From Paenibacillaceae bacterium (GTDB taxonomy: Bacteria; Bacillota; Bacilli; Paenibacillales; Paenibacillaceae): a stretch of 64,000 nt of DNA. The position numbers and the translations under genes are program-made. The stretch lies in the NCBI GenBank assembly GCA_004134985.1, contig REGQ01000001.1, positions 1 through 64,000 on the forward strand, given 5' to 3'. Shown piece by piece: positions 34,437-44,836 of this stretch (within the stretch, counting starts at the first letter, position 1; every line of letters starts with the position of its first letter). The notes beneath the pieces were generated by a model. It made no database searches. It was given only the letters and a program-made list of their open reading frames with translations, and was not told the DNA's origin.

Positions 34437-35696
34437 TTAAGAAGAGCGGTCCATTTTTTTGCGCATCATATCCATCGGCTTCACAGGATGTTCCGTACGC
34501 AGCTTGATCCGTTGCAGCGGGTGGCGGGCAGCATCCAGCACTTCTCCCGCTTCGTTCATCAGGCTATCGATGGTTTGTCTGAAAAACGTTCCATTCGGAC
34601 CGAAAAATTCGACTTCCTGGCCCGCTTTGAAATAATTGCGCTGCTGCACAGTCGCAATGCCTGCGGCTTCATCGTAATCGGTCACCACGCCTGCAAAATC
34701 ATAGGGAGCTGCTTTCTCCTCCGGTTCATATATATGATCCTCCGCTCCGGGAGTATCGTAGAAAAAGCCGGTATTCAACGGACGGTTGGCCGCCTTGTTG
34801 ATTTCCTCGATCCACTGAGGCTGCAGAACGTATTGTTCCGGATCGGCGAAGTACGCATCAATGGCCTGGCGGTACACGTTGACTACCGTCGCCACATAGT
34901 GAAGGCTTTTCATTCGTCCTTCAATCTTGAAGCTGTCGACACCGACTTCGATCAGATCAGGCAGATGATCAATCATGCACAAATCTTTCGAGCCCATCGT
35001 AAATTTATCCTGTTCTGCCAAACCGGCCACTTCATCATCAACAAACAGATCATACTTCCACCGGCATGATTGCGAGCAGCCGCCGCGGTTGGAGTCCCGA
35101 TCGGTAAAATGATTGGACAAAACGCACCGTCCGGAGAAAGAAGAACACATTGCCCCGTGAATAAAAGCTTCAATTTCAATATCGACATGCGCCTTAATGT
35201 CGGCAATCTCCTCAAGACTCGTTTCGCGCGCGAGCACTACCCGCGGCAGACCTTCATCCTTCCAAAACTGCACTGCCTGATAATTCAATGTAGACTGCTG
35301 GGTGCTTAGATGCACTTCCAGCCCCGGCGCCTCACGCAAGGCAGTTTCAATAATAATCGGGTCTGCAGCAATAATAGCGGCAATTCCAGCGTCCTGCAAT
35401 TCCCGCAAGTAGTCGGCCAGCCCGGCGATATCTTCGTTATGCGCATAGATATTTGTTGCGACAAACACTTTGGCGCCATAACGATCCGCGAACTGTACCG
35501 CCTCTTTCATTTCCTCAAAGCTGAAATTGCCCGCATTGGAGCGCAGACCGTATTTTTGCCCCCCGATATAAACGGCATCCGCACCATAATGCACCGCAAA
35601 TTTCAGTTTTTCCAAATTGCCCGCAGGGGCCAGCAGTTCCGGCTTCGCCAGTTTGTTGCGCTTGCCCTGGAAGCGCGGCTTCGTTTGTGTTGTCAT
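34437..35696 (-). CDS. Peptidase U32 family protein (YrrO-like)
   Basis: 419 residues. The N-terminal TIM-like part begins KPELLAPAGNLEKLKFAV (about 18-35). The U32 signature region is EAFIHGAMCSSFSGRC (about 173-188), followed by the Cys cluster GGCSQSCRW (about 201-209). Members include collagenase-like proteases and RlhA/TrhP-type RNA hydroxylation enzymes that need the conserved cysteines; an RNA-modifying role is as likely as proteolysis. It follows the YrrN-like paralogue in one operon, as in Bacillus. Confidence 0.88.
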   Translation of the reverse strand: MTTQTKPRFQGKRNKLAKPELLAPAGNLEKLKFAVHYGADAVYIGGQKYGLRSNAGNFSFEEMKEAVQFADRYGAKVFVATNIYAHNEDIAGLADYLRELQDAGIAAIIAADPIIIETALREAPGLEVHLSTQQSTLNYQAVQFWKDEGLPRVVLARETSLEEIADIKAHVDIEIEAFIHGAMCSSFSGRCVLSNHFTDRDSNRGGCSQSCRWKYDLFVDDEVAGLAEQDKFTMGSKDLCMIDHLPDLIEVGVDSFKIEGRMKSLHYVATVVNVYRQAIDAYFADPEQYVLQPQWIEEINKAANRPLNTGFFYDTPGAEDHIYEPEEKAAPYDFAGVVTDYDEAAGIATVQQRNYFKAGQEVEFFGPNGTFFRQTIDSLMNEAGEVLDAARHPLQRIKLRTEHPVKPMDMMRKKMDRSS

Positions 35697-35718
35697 TTGG
35701 ACCGCCTCCTATGGCTTG

Positions 35719-36684
35719 TTAATACACTTGTTCCTTGAAGAAAAATCCGAAAGACAGTTCCCGTTGAGGGTCCTGCAAAGCCCGAATTCCATCCAGCCAC
35801 TGTTCCTCGAACTCATAAAGCTCCGGCGCTTCGCAGTACAAATCAATGACTTTCCGGTAGGACCGCACAACAGCCTCATTATAGTCAGGTGATTTCAGTA
35901 TGCCTTCAATTTTAAAACTGTCGATTCCAGCCTCCAGCAGTTCATGCAAATTTTCCAGCATGCAAATATCATCCGAACTCATAATATGCGTTCCGTTGTC
36001 GTCTTCATATATCGGGTAACGCTCGTCAGGGCGCTCCACTTCAATCAAGTACAGGCCTCGCTCCTGATCAGCCGCAATGTGTCCTGCTGGGGCCGAGTTA
36101 TCCTGCAATTGAGCTGACAGCGTCTGGCTTTGATAGTCTGCATAACTATGAACAAGGCTTCGTTTCGAATGATAAATATTGGTCATGCCGTGAACTTGCA
36201 CTTGCACTTCCAATGCGGTATTCGCCTTCGTCTCGATGACTTGTTCCATGTTCAGCTCTCTGGCGAGCACGACTCTGACCGCGCCCTTGCGCCCCCAGAA
36301 GTTGGCTGTCCCATAACTGGTTGAAGTCATCTCCGCATTCCAATGCAGCTTCAGATCCGGGGCCGCTGTCCTTGCTGCCATCAACACCGCCGGATCGCCG
36401 AACACAACCGCATCCGCGCCAGCGGCAGCCACCTGCTTCAAGTATTCCGGCAGCATCGCTGCTGTCTCATTGTCCATTAAATTATTGACCGCAACATAGA
36501 TCTTGACTCCGCGCGGCCTGGCAGCTTCTACCGCCTGCTTGATTGATTCTACTGTGAAGCTGCCCGCAAGCCGCAAGCCATAACGAGCCTCCCCAATAAG
36601 AAAGGCATCCGCGCCCGCATCCATCAGTCGGATGAGCTCATCTATAGAAGCTGCTGTAACCAGCAGCTCCGGTTTGGCTGCCAT
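35719..36684 (-). CDS. Peptidase U32 family protein (YrrN-like)
   Basis: 321 residues, homologous to the N-terminal two thirds of the following gene (KPELLVTAASIDELIRLMDA, AVNNLMDN). The signature site reads QVHGMTNIYHSKR, so the Cys residues of YrrO are missing. It is probably the non-catalytic or regulatory partner. It starts five bases after mltG ends and is followed by YrrO after 22 bases. Confidence 0.85.
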   Translation of the reverse strand: MAAKPELLVTAASIDELIRLMDAGADAFLIGEARYGLRLAGSFTVESIKQAVEAARPRGVKIYVAVNNLMDNETAAMLPEYLKQVAAAGADAVVFGDPAVLMAARTAAPDLKLHWNAEMTSTSYGTANFWGRKGAVRVVLARELNMEQVIETKANTALEVQVQVHGMTNIYHSKRSLVHSYADYQSQTLSAQLQDNSAPAGHIAADQERGLYLIEVERPDERYPIYEDDNGTHIMSSDDICMLENLHELLEAGIDSFKIEGILKSPDYNEAVVRSYRKVIDLYCEAPELYEFEEQWLDGIRALQDPQRELSFGFFFKEQVY

Positions 36685-36689
36685 AATGA

Positions 36690-37865
36690 CTAGCCTCCCT
36701 CTGTTGAAGTTTGATTGCTTATTTCAATATTTTTAAGGTGCTCGCTATAGGTTTTGGCAAATAGATGCGTGTTGCTGCCATCCTTCTTCGTCACATAAAA
36801 TTTATAATCGGTGTCCTCCGGGTACAGCGCCGCTTCAATCGATGCCAGGCTAGGACTTGCGATCGGTCCTGGCGGCAATCCATCATTGCGATAAGTGTTG
36901 TACGGGCTTTCGATTTCCAAATCCTTGTTCATCAACCGCTCTTTCGGCTTATCCAGCGCATACTGCACGGTTGCATCAATTTCCAGCCGCTGCGGCGCTT
37001 TCAGACGATTGTAGATGACGCTTGAGACGAGCGGACGCTCGGAATCAACGACAACCTCCCGCTCAATGAGCGATGCAATAACCATCAATTGGTGGAAAGT
37101 AAGATTCCGCGCCTCCAGTTCCTCGTCCCAATTGGCAGGAAGCTGCTTAAGCTTGCGGTCCAACTCATGAAGCATGCGTTCAATAATCGTCTCAGCTGTG
37201 CTGCCTTCCACCACTTCATAAGTTTCAGGGAACAAATAGCCTTCAAGACGCTGATGCAGCTTATCGCTTTCCGGAATGTTGGATGATGCCTCGCCATGTT
37301 CTTTCATCTTCACGGATTGTACAGCTTCCATGAACGATGCCTTGTCAACAATTTTCTCCGCAGCTAATTTATCTGCTATTTGCAGGACGGTGAAGCCTTC
37401 AGGGATCGTAAAGCGCACGGTTGCAGGCCGAATAATATCGCCAGCATTCAGCTTGGCAATGATTTCGTTCCTGTCCATGCTAGGATTCAGCTCGTATACG
37501 CCTGCCTGAAACTTCTCTCCTTCATTCATGTAGCGTAAGTAATATTTGAAAATAAAACTATTGCGAATAAGGCCCTTTTCCTCCAAAAGCTCAACGACTT
37601 TGTTAGGGGAAGTTCCTCTGCTGATTTCCACCGTTACAGCTTCGCCCGCGCCCGGAGGCCGCAGCTCGTTCCATAAGTATAAACCGGCTCCCAGCACAAG
37701 CAGAATCATTACGCCAAACATTCCGGTAATGACCCAAAAGGTTATTAAATATTTGCGAATCGGTCGGTCCGCCGGATCATCCTCTTCCTCTTCATAAGGA
37801 TCAATTGGGGGTTGTTCTGATTTGTTCACGCCTTGCGTTTCCTCCTTCGGGGCTTGTTGCATCAA
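36690..37865 (-). CDS. mltG: Endolytic transglycosylase MltG
   Basis: 391 residues. A cytoplasmic acidic N-terminus (about 1-38), one TM (about 40-62), a LysM-like part (about 75-155, VTVEISRGTSP...) and the YceG domain with the catalytic Glu in SLIEREVV (about 275). It cuts nascent glycan strands at the membrane, setting their length, together with class A/B PBPs. It is the first gene of the mltG-yrrN-yrrO transcript. Confidence 0.93.
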   Translation of the reverse strand: MMQQAPKEETQGVNKSEQPPIDPYEEEEDDPADRPIRKYLITFWVITGMFGVMILLVLGAGLYLWNELRPPGAGEAVTVEISRGTSPNKVVELLEEKGLIRNSFIFKYYLRYMNEGEKFQAGVYELNPSMDRNEIIAKLNAGDIIRPATVRFTIPEGFTVLQIADKLAAEKIVDKASFMEAVQSVKMKEHGEASSNIPESDKLHQRLEGYLFPETYEVVEGSTAETIIERMLHELDRKLKQLPANWDEELEARNLTFHQLMVIASLIEREVVVDSERPLVSSVIYNRLKAPQRLEIDATVQYALDKPKERLMNKDLEIESPYNTYRNDGLPPGPIASPSLASIEAALYPEDTDYKFYVTKKDGSNTHLFAKTYSEHLKNIEISNQTSTEGG

Positions 37866-38081
37866 GATAGCAGTTTTACTGTCTCACAAAATAACCCCAC
37901 CGAGCGCAAACGGCTTCCCACCCTCTCTAGGAGGCGTGGAGCAATCGTTTCGCTGCGAAGCATAACCCGCTGTCCGATACGTACGTAGGCATTGGGCGGC
38001 TATACTTCAAGCGGAGCTATTTGGTCAATTTGTCGATGATTACTTTGTGGGACGTTAAAACTTATCCTGCCCTTATTTTTT

Positions 38082-38107
38082 TGGAAAAGGGGCGGCTTAG
38101 CCGCCCC
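38082..38107 (-). terminator. Terminator of the alaS-side small-gene operon
   Basis: GGGGCGGC-TTA-GCCGCCCC, an eight-base GC stem, then TTTTCC and further Ts of the antisense run on minus. Confidence 0.75.
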
Positions 38108-38136
38108 ATTCCAAATATAAGACCTATGATTTGAAG

Positions 38137-38445
38137 CTAGCCATGCTCAGCAAACAGCAATTCATCATAAGCTTCCGCCGCTGCTTCCCATTCATCTTCA
38201 TCATCGATCGATTCCAACTCCGGTAAACCGTTGGCATTGTCAATGACGTGATAAAAAGCCGCTTCGTCCGCTTTACGCATCGCCGGGGTCTGCAAAGCAG
38301 CATACACGGTTTCGCCCACCCGGAACTCCGCTGCAATCCGATACGTTTCTTCGGAACCATCATCAGCAATCAACGTAATTTCCGCGCCGTAGAGCTTCTG
38401 GAGACGATCCAGACGTGTGACTTCGGGCATTTGATCCAAGCTCAT
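38137..38445 (-). CDS. DUF1292 protein
   Basis: 102 residues, acidic, ending in an acidic helix. The pattern ITLIADDGSEETYRIAAEF and DEWEAAAEAYDELL matches DUF1292 (YrzB). It is a second copy beside the one at 38467, less acidic and more diverged. Function unknown. Confidence 0.75.
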   Translation of the reverse strand: MSLDQMPEVTRLDRLQKLYGAEITLIADDGSEETYRIAAEFRVGETVYAALQTPAMRKADEAAFYHVIDNANGLPELESIDDEDEWEAAAEAYDELLFAEHG

Positions 38446-38466
38446 CGCCTGCCTCCTTTCATCCGT

Positions 38467-38769
38467 CTAATCCTCATCCTCTTCCAGCTCGCTTAGCAGT
38501 GTATTAAAGGTTTCCTCAACCATATTCCATTCTTCCTCGTCTTCAATCGTATACAGCTTAAGATCATCGCCGTCTTCTTCATAACGGAATGCGTATACTT
38601 CCTCCGACTCTTCTTCGCCTTCAACTTGAAGCGGGAGCACCATCATATATTTCTGATCAGAGCCATCCACTTCAAATCTCATGATGACTTCAAATTCCTC
38701 TTCGTTACCGTCATCATCCGGAATATATATAATTTCCGGCTCTTCGTACTGCATGTCGTCCTTTGTCAT
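38467..38769 (-). CDS. DUF1292 protein (YrzB-like)
   Basis: 100 residues from ATG 38769 (GGTGAGGG upstream), overlapping the end of neither neighbour. Extremely acidic: about a third Glu/Asp, with YIPDDDGNEEEFEVIMRFEV and YTIEDEEEWNMVEE. It is the syntenic YrzB between ruvX and mltG. Its role is unknown. Confidence 0.85.
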   Translation of the reverse strand: MTKDDMQYEEPEIIYIPDDDGNEEEFEVIMRFEVDGSDQKYMMVLPLQVEGEEESEEVYAFRYEEDGDDLKLYTIEDEEEWNMVEETFNTLLSELEEDED

Positions 38770-38777
38770 CGTTACCC

Positions 38778-39194
38778 TCACCTTTTCGTTTTAGAGTCGA
38801 GATAATTTTGCAAAATGAGCGTTGCCGCCATTTTGTCCACCACTAGCTTTCGTTTCTTACGGCTGATGTCCGCTTCAATCAATGTTCTTTCAGCGGATAC
38901 GGTGGTCAGCCGTTCATCCCAAAGGTGAACAGGTAAGTTTAATTTCTCGCGCAGTTCCTGCGCAAATGCGATGCAAATTTCGCCACGCGGACCAATCGTG
39001 CCGTTCATGTTTTTTGGAAGTCCGACGACGATCTCGCTTACTTCGTGCTCACGGACAAGCGCGTTAATCTCCTCAATCTCGCTCCCATTACGCCGTTTTT
39101 CTACAACTCCGGTTCCTTGGGCAGTCCATTGAAAAGCGTCGCTGACCGCAACACCAATTCTGCGGTCGCCATAATCCAGTCCCATAATGCGCAT
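38778..39194 (-). CDS. ruvX: Holliday-junction resolvase-like RuvX/YqgF
   Basis: 138 residues, RNase H-like fold: MGLDYGDRRIGVA (Asp6), a VGLPKNMNGT loop, and DERLTT (about 98-103). YqgF proteins process pre-16S rRNA, and RuvX resolves junctions. It sits in the conserved alaS-ireB-ruvX-yrzB order and is essential in many bacteria. Confidence 0.92.
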   Translation of the reverse strand: MRIMGLDYGDRRIGVAVSDAFQWTAQGTGVVEKRRNGSEIEEINALVREHEVSEIVVGLPKNMNGTIGPRGEICIAFAQELREKLNLPVHLWDERLTTVSAERTLIEADISRKKRKLVVDKMAATLILQNYLDSKTKR

Positions 39195-39230
39195 GCTCGT
39201 CCGGCCTCGCTTCTCGCTTTTGGTATGCGC

Positions 39231-39491
39231 TTATCTGTGCTGACTGAGATAATTGCGCACGAGCTCTTCGATCAATTCGTCGCGCTCTTTTCTGCGGATA
39301 AGACTCCTGGCATTGTTATGACGCGGGATGTAAGCCGGATCACCTGACAACAGATAACCTACAATCTGATTAATCGGGTTATACTCCTTATCCACCAATG
39401 CGTCATATACTGACAGCAGTATATCCTGCGATGATGTCTCCATCTCCTCCGGTTTTACATCAAACTTCATTGTTTTATCCATGGAACTCAA
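39231..39491 (-). CDS. ireB: IreB family regulatory protein (YrzL)
   Basis: 86 residues. Starting at TTG 39491 (AGGTG six bases upstream) the protein reads [11 protein letters not shown], which fits the family N-terminus better than the longer frame. The block [21 protein letters not shown] is split here into [10 protein letters not shown] and [10 protein letters not shown]; it is the family hallmark. In enterococci IreB is phosphorylated by the IreK kinase and affects cephalosporin resistance. Confidence 0.92.
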   Translation of the reverse strand: MSSMDKTMKFDVKPEEMETSSQDILLSVYDALVDKEYNPINQIVGYLLSGDPAYIPRHNNARSLIRRKERDELIEELVRNYLSQHR

Positions 39492-39536
39492 CGCCAGCAC
39501 CTCGCTTTCGGGGTAAAACAGGTTAGACTGTATCTA

Positions 39537-42170
39537 TCATATCACATTTGCCTGTGAAAGAACCAGTTCTTCCGCTCGCAATAATGCGTCATTTAATTTG
39601 GACGGGTCTTTGCCCCCTGCCTGGGCAAGATCGGGACGGCCGCCACCGCCGCCGCCGCATACTGCGGCAATTTCCTTGATCAGTTTGCCGGCATGGAATC
39701 CCTGCTTGATCAAATCCGGGGAAATCGAGACGACAAAATTGACTTTGTCTTCCTGGGTTGCTCCAAGAACGAGCACCGCCGACGCAAGCTTTCCTTTCAG
39801 CTCGTCTGCAATTCCGCGCAGCGCATCCATGCTTCCGGCAGATACCTCGGTGCTCAGCAGCGTAACGCCGCCTACACTTTTAGCCTTGCTTTCCAGTGAA
39901 CCCGCTTCAATTCGACCCAGTTTAGCTTGCAGCGACTCACGCTCCCGGTCCAGTTCCTTCACTTGGGCCTGCAATGCTTCGATCCGCTTCGGCACTTCGG
40001 AGAGCGCTGTTTTCAACAGCTCAGCGGACTGCTTCAACAGTTCCAGTTGGCCATCCATATGGGTATAGGCCGATTGACCCGTCAGCGCTTCGATCCGACG
40101 CACGCCGGAACCGATGCCGCTTTCCCCCACCAGTTTGAACAAGCCGATTTGCGCCGTATTGCTGACATGACAGCCGCCGCAAAGCTCAATACTGTAATTT
40201 CCGACTTGAACGACACGAACGACATCCCCGTATTTTTCACCAAACAGCGCCATCGCACCCATCGCTTTCGCTTCAGCAATCGGCTTGCTTTCAATTATAA
40301 CAGGCGTGCCCTGCCATATTTGCTCATTGACGCGTCGCTCGATGCTAGCCAGTTCCTGCTCCGTTATGCTGCCGAAATGCGAGAAGTCAAAGCGCAGACG
40401 GTCAGGCTCAACCAATGAGCCAGCCTGGTTGACATGATCGCCAAGCACTTCTTTGAGCGCTTTATGAAGCAAATGAGTAGCGGTATGATTTTTGACAATC
40501 TGCTCCCGCTTCTCGCGCGAGACCTCCGCCTTGACGATATCGCCCGTCCGCAGCGTGCCGGATTGAATCAAGACGTGTTGAACATGCTGGCCAAGCGGCG
40601 CTTTGGATACATCCTCGACGACAGCCGAGAATCCCGATTTCGTCAGTGTTCCCAAGTCGCTTACCTGTCCGCCGCTTTCCGCGTAGAACGGCGTTTGTTC
40701 AAGCAGTACGAGACAGTGCGTCCCCTCACCTGCGACATCGACGATCTGGTCGCCTGCGATAATCGTTGTGATGCGGGTTTCTACCGTCAAATTACTATAG
40801 CCGACAAACTCGCTTTGCACCGTCAGGCCCGCCAGCGGTCCGCCCTGCACATTCATGCTGCCGGTATCCTGCCGTGCTGCGCGTGCGCGCTCCCGTTGTT
40901 CTTCCATCGCCTGATCAAAGCCTGCACGGTCAACGATCAACCCATGCTCGGCAGCGTAATCCTCGGTCAAATCGAATGGGAAGCCATAAGTATCATACAG
41001 CTTGAATGCGTCTACCCCGTTAATTTGCTTACCGCCTGCCTGCTGCTCTGCAGATACAAGTCCGGCCAAAATGGCAAGGCCATCGGAGAGTGTTTCATGG
41101 AAACGTTCTTCCTCGTTGCGGATAACCCGTTCAATAAACTCCTGTTTTTCCACAACCTCAGGATAGTATCCACCCATAATGTCTCCGACCGTTGCGGTCA
41201 ATTCATAGAGAAACGGACGGTCTATCCCGATTGTCTTCCCATATCGCACCGCACGGCGCAGCAGACGGCGAATAACATAACCGCGTCCTTCATTCGATGG
41301 CATAACACCGTCGCCCACTGAAAAAGCTACCGTACGCACATGATCGGCAATAACTTTAAGCGCAATATCATGCTCTTCATTCTCTTTATAACGGATTCCG
41401 GCGATCGTACAAGTACGGTCGATAAGCGGTCTGAACAAATCGGTGTCGAAGTTGGAATCTACATCCTGAACGATGGATGCAAAGCGTTCCAGCCCTGCCC
41501 CTGTATCAATATTTTTGTTCGGCAGCGGCGTATAGCTGCCGTCTTTGTTGTGATTAAATTGCGAAAATACCAGGTTCCATACTTCCAGGAATCGTTCATT
41601 CTCCCCGCCCGGCGTACATTCCGGGTCAGCAAGGTCCCCGTATTTGTCCCCGCGGTCATAGAAAATTTCTGTACATGGGCCGCACGGGCCTTCACCGATA
41701 TCCCAGAAATTATCCTCAAGTTTGTAAATCCGCTCTGCAGGCAATCCGACCGTTTTATTCCAAATCTCAAAAGCTTCCTCATCCTCCGGATAGACGGTGA
41801 CGGACAGACGCTCAGGATCAAATCCGATCCATTCCGGGCCAGTCAGAAACTCCCATGCCCAAACAATCGTTTCCTCCTTGAAATAGTCGCCGATTGAAAA
41901 GTTGCCAAGCATTTCAAAAAACGTATGATGTCGTTTTGTTTTGCCGACATTTTCAATATCATTGGTACGGATACATTTCTGCGAATTTGCAATTCTTGGG
42001 TTTTCAGGAACAACCCTGCCGTCAAAATACGATTTCAACGGCGCCATCCCTGCATTGATCCACAACAAAGATGGATCATTATGCGGAACAAGCGAGGCGC
42101 TTTGCTCAATTGCATGACCTTTGCTCTCAAAAAATTTCAGCCATCTGGAACGAATTTCACTTGCTTTCAT
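39537..42170 (-). CDS. alaS: Alanyl-tRNA synthetase
   Basis: 877 residues, full length. Class II catalytic core (about 1-235), tRNA recognition (to about 450), editing domain with NHTATHLLH (about 562-570) and CGGCHVS (about 666-672) zinc site, and a C-terminal coiled-coil/DHHA1 domain with a Gly-rich [15 protein letters not shown] end. It charges tRNA-Ala and edits Ser/Gly mischarging. Expression is controlled by the T-box leader upstream. Confidence 0.98.
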   Translation of the reverse strand: MKASEIRSRWLKFFESKGHAIEQSASLVPHNDPSLLWINAGMAPLKSYFDGRVVPENPRIANSQKCIRTNDIENVGKTKRHHTFFEMLGNFSIGDYFKEETIVWAWEFLTGPEWIGFDPERLSVTVYPEDEEAFEIWNKTVGLPAERIYKLEDNFWDIGEGPCGPCTEIFYDRGDKYGDLADPECTPGGENERFLEVWNLVFSQFNHNKDGSYTPLPNKNIDTGAGLERFASIVQDVDSNFDTDLFRPLIDRTCTIAGIRYKENEEHDIALKVIADHVRTVAFSVGDGVMPSNEGRGYVIRRLLRRAVRYGKTIGIDRPFLYELTATVGDIMGGYYPEVVEKQEFIERVIRNEEERFHETLSDGLAILAGLVSAEQQAGGKQINGVDAFKLYDTYGFPFDLTEDYAAEHGLIVDRAGFDQAMEEQRERARAARQDTGSMNVQGGPLAGLTVQSEFVGYSNLTVETRITTIIAGDQIVDVAGEGTHCLVLLEQTPFYAESGGQVSDLGTLTKSGFSAVVEDVSKAPLGQHVQHVLIQSGTLRTGDIVKAEVSREKREQIVKNHTATHLLHKALKEVLGDHVNQAGSLVEPDRLRFDFSHFGSITEQELASIERRVNEQIWQGTPVIIESKPIAEAKAMGAMALFGEKYGDVVRVVQVGNYSIELCGGCHVSNTAQIGLFKLVGESGIGSGVRRIEALTGQSAYTHMDGQLELLKQSAELLKTALSEVPKRIEALQAQVKELDRERESLQAKLGRIEAGSLESKAKSVGGVTLLSTEVSAGSMDALRGIADELKGKLASAVLVLGATQEDKVNFVVSISPDLIKQGFHAGKLIKEIAAVCGGGGGGRPDLAQAGGKDPSKLNDALLRAEELVLSQANVI

Positions 42171-42239
42171 TGTTCTATGCCCCTCCTTGTTTACTTATAT
42201 TGTTGATCTGCCTATAGCACCACTTAACGAAGACAAACG

Positions 42240-42515
42240 AAAAAACGCCCCTGAATATATTCAGGGACGAAACTTGTTCGCGGTACCACCCTGGTTATTG
42301 CGCTTTCCTTCCCTTAAGAAAGAGGAGGCGCAATCGCCTTAGCCGGACGTTAACGGGTCCTCCCGGTGAAGTTCATCCACACTCAGGAACCAGCTTTCGT
42401 CCGCTCTTCGTCATAGAGCCCTTCCAACCACCGCCTGCAAAAAACTCACCTGGCGACGGGGCTCCTCTCTGGTTGACGGGCTGCGGCTACTTTCGTTCCT
42501 TCATCGTTTTTTTCA
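42240..42515 (-). promoter_or_regulatory. T-box riboswitch of alaS
   Basis: The T-box sequence AGGGTGGTACCGCG (complement of 42279-42292) pairs with uncharged tRNA acceptor ends. It is followed by a terminator (CGCCCCTGAA/TTCAGGGACG, 42246-42269, then Ts). Stem I lies in about 42400-42510. High uncharged tRNA-Ala lets transcription proceed. The specifier codon was not identified with certainty. Confidence 0.92.
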
Positions 42516-42539
42516 GTATATATTTACAACAGAATTGTG

Positions 42540-43610
42540 TCAAATGATCTTTCGCCTGACATAGTAAGCAAACAGATGCTGCAGTACGACTTTTAGCGCC
42601 GCAAAAATCGGCACAGCCAAAATCATTCCGACAATGCCTGCAATCTCCCCGCCGACGAGCAAAGCAAAGATAATCGAGAGTGGATGAATATGGAGCGTTC
42701 TTCCCACCACTTGCGGTGAAATGATGTTCCCTTCAAGAATTTGACAGATCGTATTGACGACGATGACCAGCAGCATCATTTTAAAGGAAACAGCAGAAGC
42801 CATCAGCAGTGCAGGCGCCGCGCCAAAAAACGGGCCAAGGTACGGAATAATGTTGAATACAGCGACCAAAGCAGCCAGCAAAAGCGGGTAGGGCATGCCG
42901 ATAATCCAGTAGCCAATGTACGCCAAACAACCGACAATGACGCAAACGAGAAATTGCCCGCGTATATAGCTTCCTAGCGCTTCGTCGATATCCTTGAACA
43001 ACCGAACCGTGTTTTGACGGCTGGATCTGGGCAAATAAGTAATCGCTGCGCGCTCAAACAGTTCAAAATCCTTTAAAATATAAAAAGCAAGAAACGGAAT
43101 GATGAAAATAATAAAGACGACATTGAGCATTGCTCCGATGTTGTTAATGAACGAGAAAGCCGCTTCAGACAACTGCTTCTCAATCTCATATAGCGAATTG
43201 TTAATTGCAGAACGCACGCTTACCGGCAGCATGGAATTATTGTTGAGATCATCAAACAAACTTTGCGCCCGCATCGTAAGTTCAGGGGCATGCTTGTTAA
43301 GCTGTTCCAATTGATTGATCAGCATGGGAATTATATTCATCAGTACAACAGTGATCGACGCGCAAAATACAGCATAAATAAGCAGAACGGCAATGGAGCG
43401 CGGAACCTTCCGGTTAGCCAGCAAATTGACGAGCGGGTTCAGAACATAGGAAATAATCATCGCGATGAGAAAGGGTGCGAGCACTGCCTTTAGAAACGTA
43501 TAAATATGTATAATGATCGGCTTGATCAACAGCAGCAAATAGAGCGACAACAAGCCCAGGATTAGATAAACAAGCATCATAAACAGCTTGCTGTTTGTAA
43601 ACTTCTCCAT
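42540..43610 (-). CDS. AI-2E family permease (YrrI-like)
   Basis: 356 residues from ATG 43610 (GGAGG upstream; the open frame to 43688 has no site). About eight TMs, with a soluble part between TM3 and TM4 (about 95-150) and the GNIISPQVVG segment (about 295-304). Same family as 27818. Location after alaS is that of yrrI in Bacillus. Transported compound unknown. Confidence 0.87.
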   Translation of the reverse strand: MEKFTNSKLFMMLVYLILGLLSLYLLLLIKPIIIHIYTFLKAVLAPFLIAMIISYVLNPLVNLLANRKVPRSIAVLLIYAVFCASITVVLMNIIPMLINQLEQLNKHAPELTMRAQSLFDDLNNNSMLPVSVRSAINNSLYEIEKQLSEAAFSFINNIGAMLNVVFIIFIIPFLAFYILKDFELFERAAITYLPRSSRQNTVRLFKDIDEALGSYIRGQFLVCVIVGCLAYIGYWIIGMPYPLLLAALVAVFNIIPYLGPFFGAAPALLMASAVSFKMMLLVIVVNTICQILEGNIISPQVVGRTLHIHPLSIIFALLVGGEIAGIVGMILAVPIFAALKVVLQHLFAYYVRRKII

Positions 43611-43759
43611 CGCATGATCAGCCTCCTCTACCACAGTATATGTACAAGAGGGACAAAACATCCACACAAGCGCACACGCCTTTGCCACCCTTGGAATGCC
43701 TCCGTCTAAAATCAGTGGTTGCCATGATCGGCGATCATGGCAAAGGGAATCATGTGGAA

Positions 43760-43900
43760 TTCTAACGCTGATGAGCGGCGCTATTTAGGGAAATCGAGCC
43801 CAATATTGATTGTAAGGAAACTGAGCCACCTTATTTCTAGAAAATCGTCCGATTTTAGCGTTCAAGGGGGGGGGAATAAGCGCTGTGCCAAGCGTTAGAG
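43760..43900. repeat. Dispersed inverted-repeat element, copy B
   Basis: Bounded by TTCTAACGCT and AGCGTTAGAG, with internal blocks AACGCTGATGA, GGCGCTATTT, TAAGGAAACTGAG, CGATTTTAGCG and CTGTGCCAAGCGTTAGAG in the same order as copy A. It fills the gap between the permease and a small zinc-ribbon gene. Confidence 0.7.
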
Positions 43901-43990
43901 CAGAATAAAGCAGAATCCCCCGCTCGCTCGCATTCGTCAACCGCTCATTATGCCTTTGAGAAGAGGATTACTTTACAAGCGCCCGGAGCC

Positions 43991-44016
43991 AAAAAAAAAG
44001 AACGGCCTCGCGGCCG
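43991..44016 (-). terminator. Terminator downstream of the zinc-ribbon gene
   Basis: CGGCC-TCGC-GGCCG stem followed on minus by TTCTTTTTTTTT. Confidence 0.65.
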
Positions 44017-44066
44017 CCCTGCTGGTCTTGACTTATTATGGATGGTTGTTAAGCATAACGCGAAAA

Positions 44067-44270
44067 CTACAAGCCATTGGCATGGATTTGCGGGATTTCC
44101 TCTTCAAAGAAAAGATCATCCAGCGAACTGAGTGTGCCGTCCTCTTCTACCTGGTAAACTGACATCTTGTCGCCGTTTACGGTCAACTCGATAAAGCAGC
44201 CCCAGCAATAAAATTGATGTGAGCCGATTTTCCCGATATCCTTGGAATTACAATTGGGACATCTCATCAT
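44067..44270 (-). CDS. Small zinc-ribbon protein
   Basis: 67 residues. CPNC (4-7) and CWGC (22-25) form a four-Cys zinc ribbon; the rest is a beta strand pair and an acidic C-terminal tail. Nucleic acid binding or a protein contact is plausible. It follows the PRC-barrel gene in one transcript. ATG 44270 or 44267 may be used. Confidence 0.7.
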   Translation of the reverse strand: MMRCPNCNSKDIGKIGSHQFYCWGCFIELTVNGDKMSVYQVEEDGTLSSLDDLFFEEEIPQIHANGL

Positions 44271-44283
44271 CTTTCATTTCTCC

Positions 44284-44820
44284 CTAATTACCCGATTCCG
44301 AAGTGGCCGTATGCTCCAAATCCTGTTCAGCGCTGACGGGCACGATGATCGCATCCTCTCCGAGTATTACCTCATCCGGATAATCCGATATTCGAAGCCA
44401 CTTGCGCCCTTCCATAAGATCCGAGATAAAACCATCCGTTAATTCATATCCTACTATAGGTGTACCCTTAAAACTGTCAAAATAAACATCCGATATCCGG
44501 CCAAGTTGCGTACCGCCAGCTGTCACTACCGGAATGTCCTTCAGTCTGGTCGTTCCCGTCTGAAAGCAGCGGGAGAGCTGCTCCTTCTTGAAATGCCGGA
44601 CTGCCTGTTTGTCTGATATAAGCACCGCATCTTCTCCGCAGGCAATGACATCTTCCCACAGTACGGCATTAAAACCTGTACGAGGCCATCCGCCTTCGTC
44701 CAAGATAAGTCCGGTCAAGAGCCAGTGTTCATCAAACCAAATATCTTTTAGTTTTCCTATGTGTTTGCCACTATTCGCATCGATAACGGGCAGTCCGATC
44801 AATTGCTGCACTTTAATCAT
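44284..44820 (-). CDS. PRC-barrel domain protein (YrrD-like)
   Basis: 178 residues with two PRC barrels (about 3-78 and 92-165), each with the G-x-x-(I/L)-G-(K/R)-(I/L)-x-D pattern (IGKLKDIWFD; LGRISDVYFD). PRC-barrel proteins bind RNA or photosynthetic reaction centres; in Bacillus this one is of unknown role. It follows the cysteine desulfurase gene by 16 bases. Confidence 0.85.
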   Translation of the reverse strand: MIKVQQLIGLPVIDANSGKHIGKLKDIWFDEHWLLTGLILDEGGWPRTGFNAVLWEDVIACGEDAVLISDKQAVRHFKKEQLSRCFQTGTTRLKDIPVVTAGGTQLGRISDVYFDSFKGTPIVGYELTDGFISDLMEGRKWLRISDYPDEVILGEDAIIVPVSAEQDLEHTATSESGN

Positions 44821-44836
44821 AGGCTCTGGAGGCCTC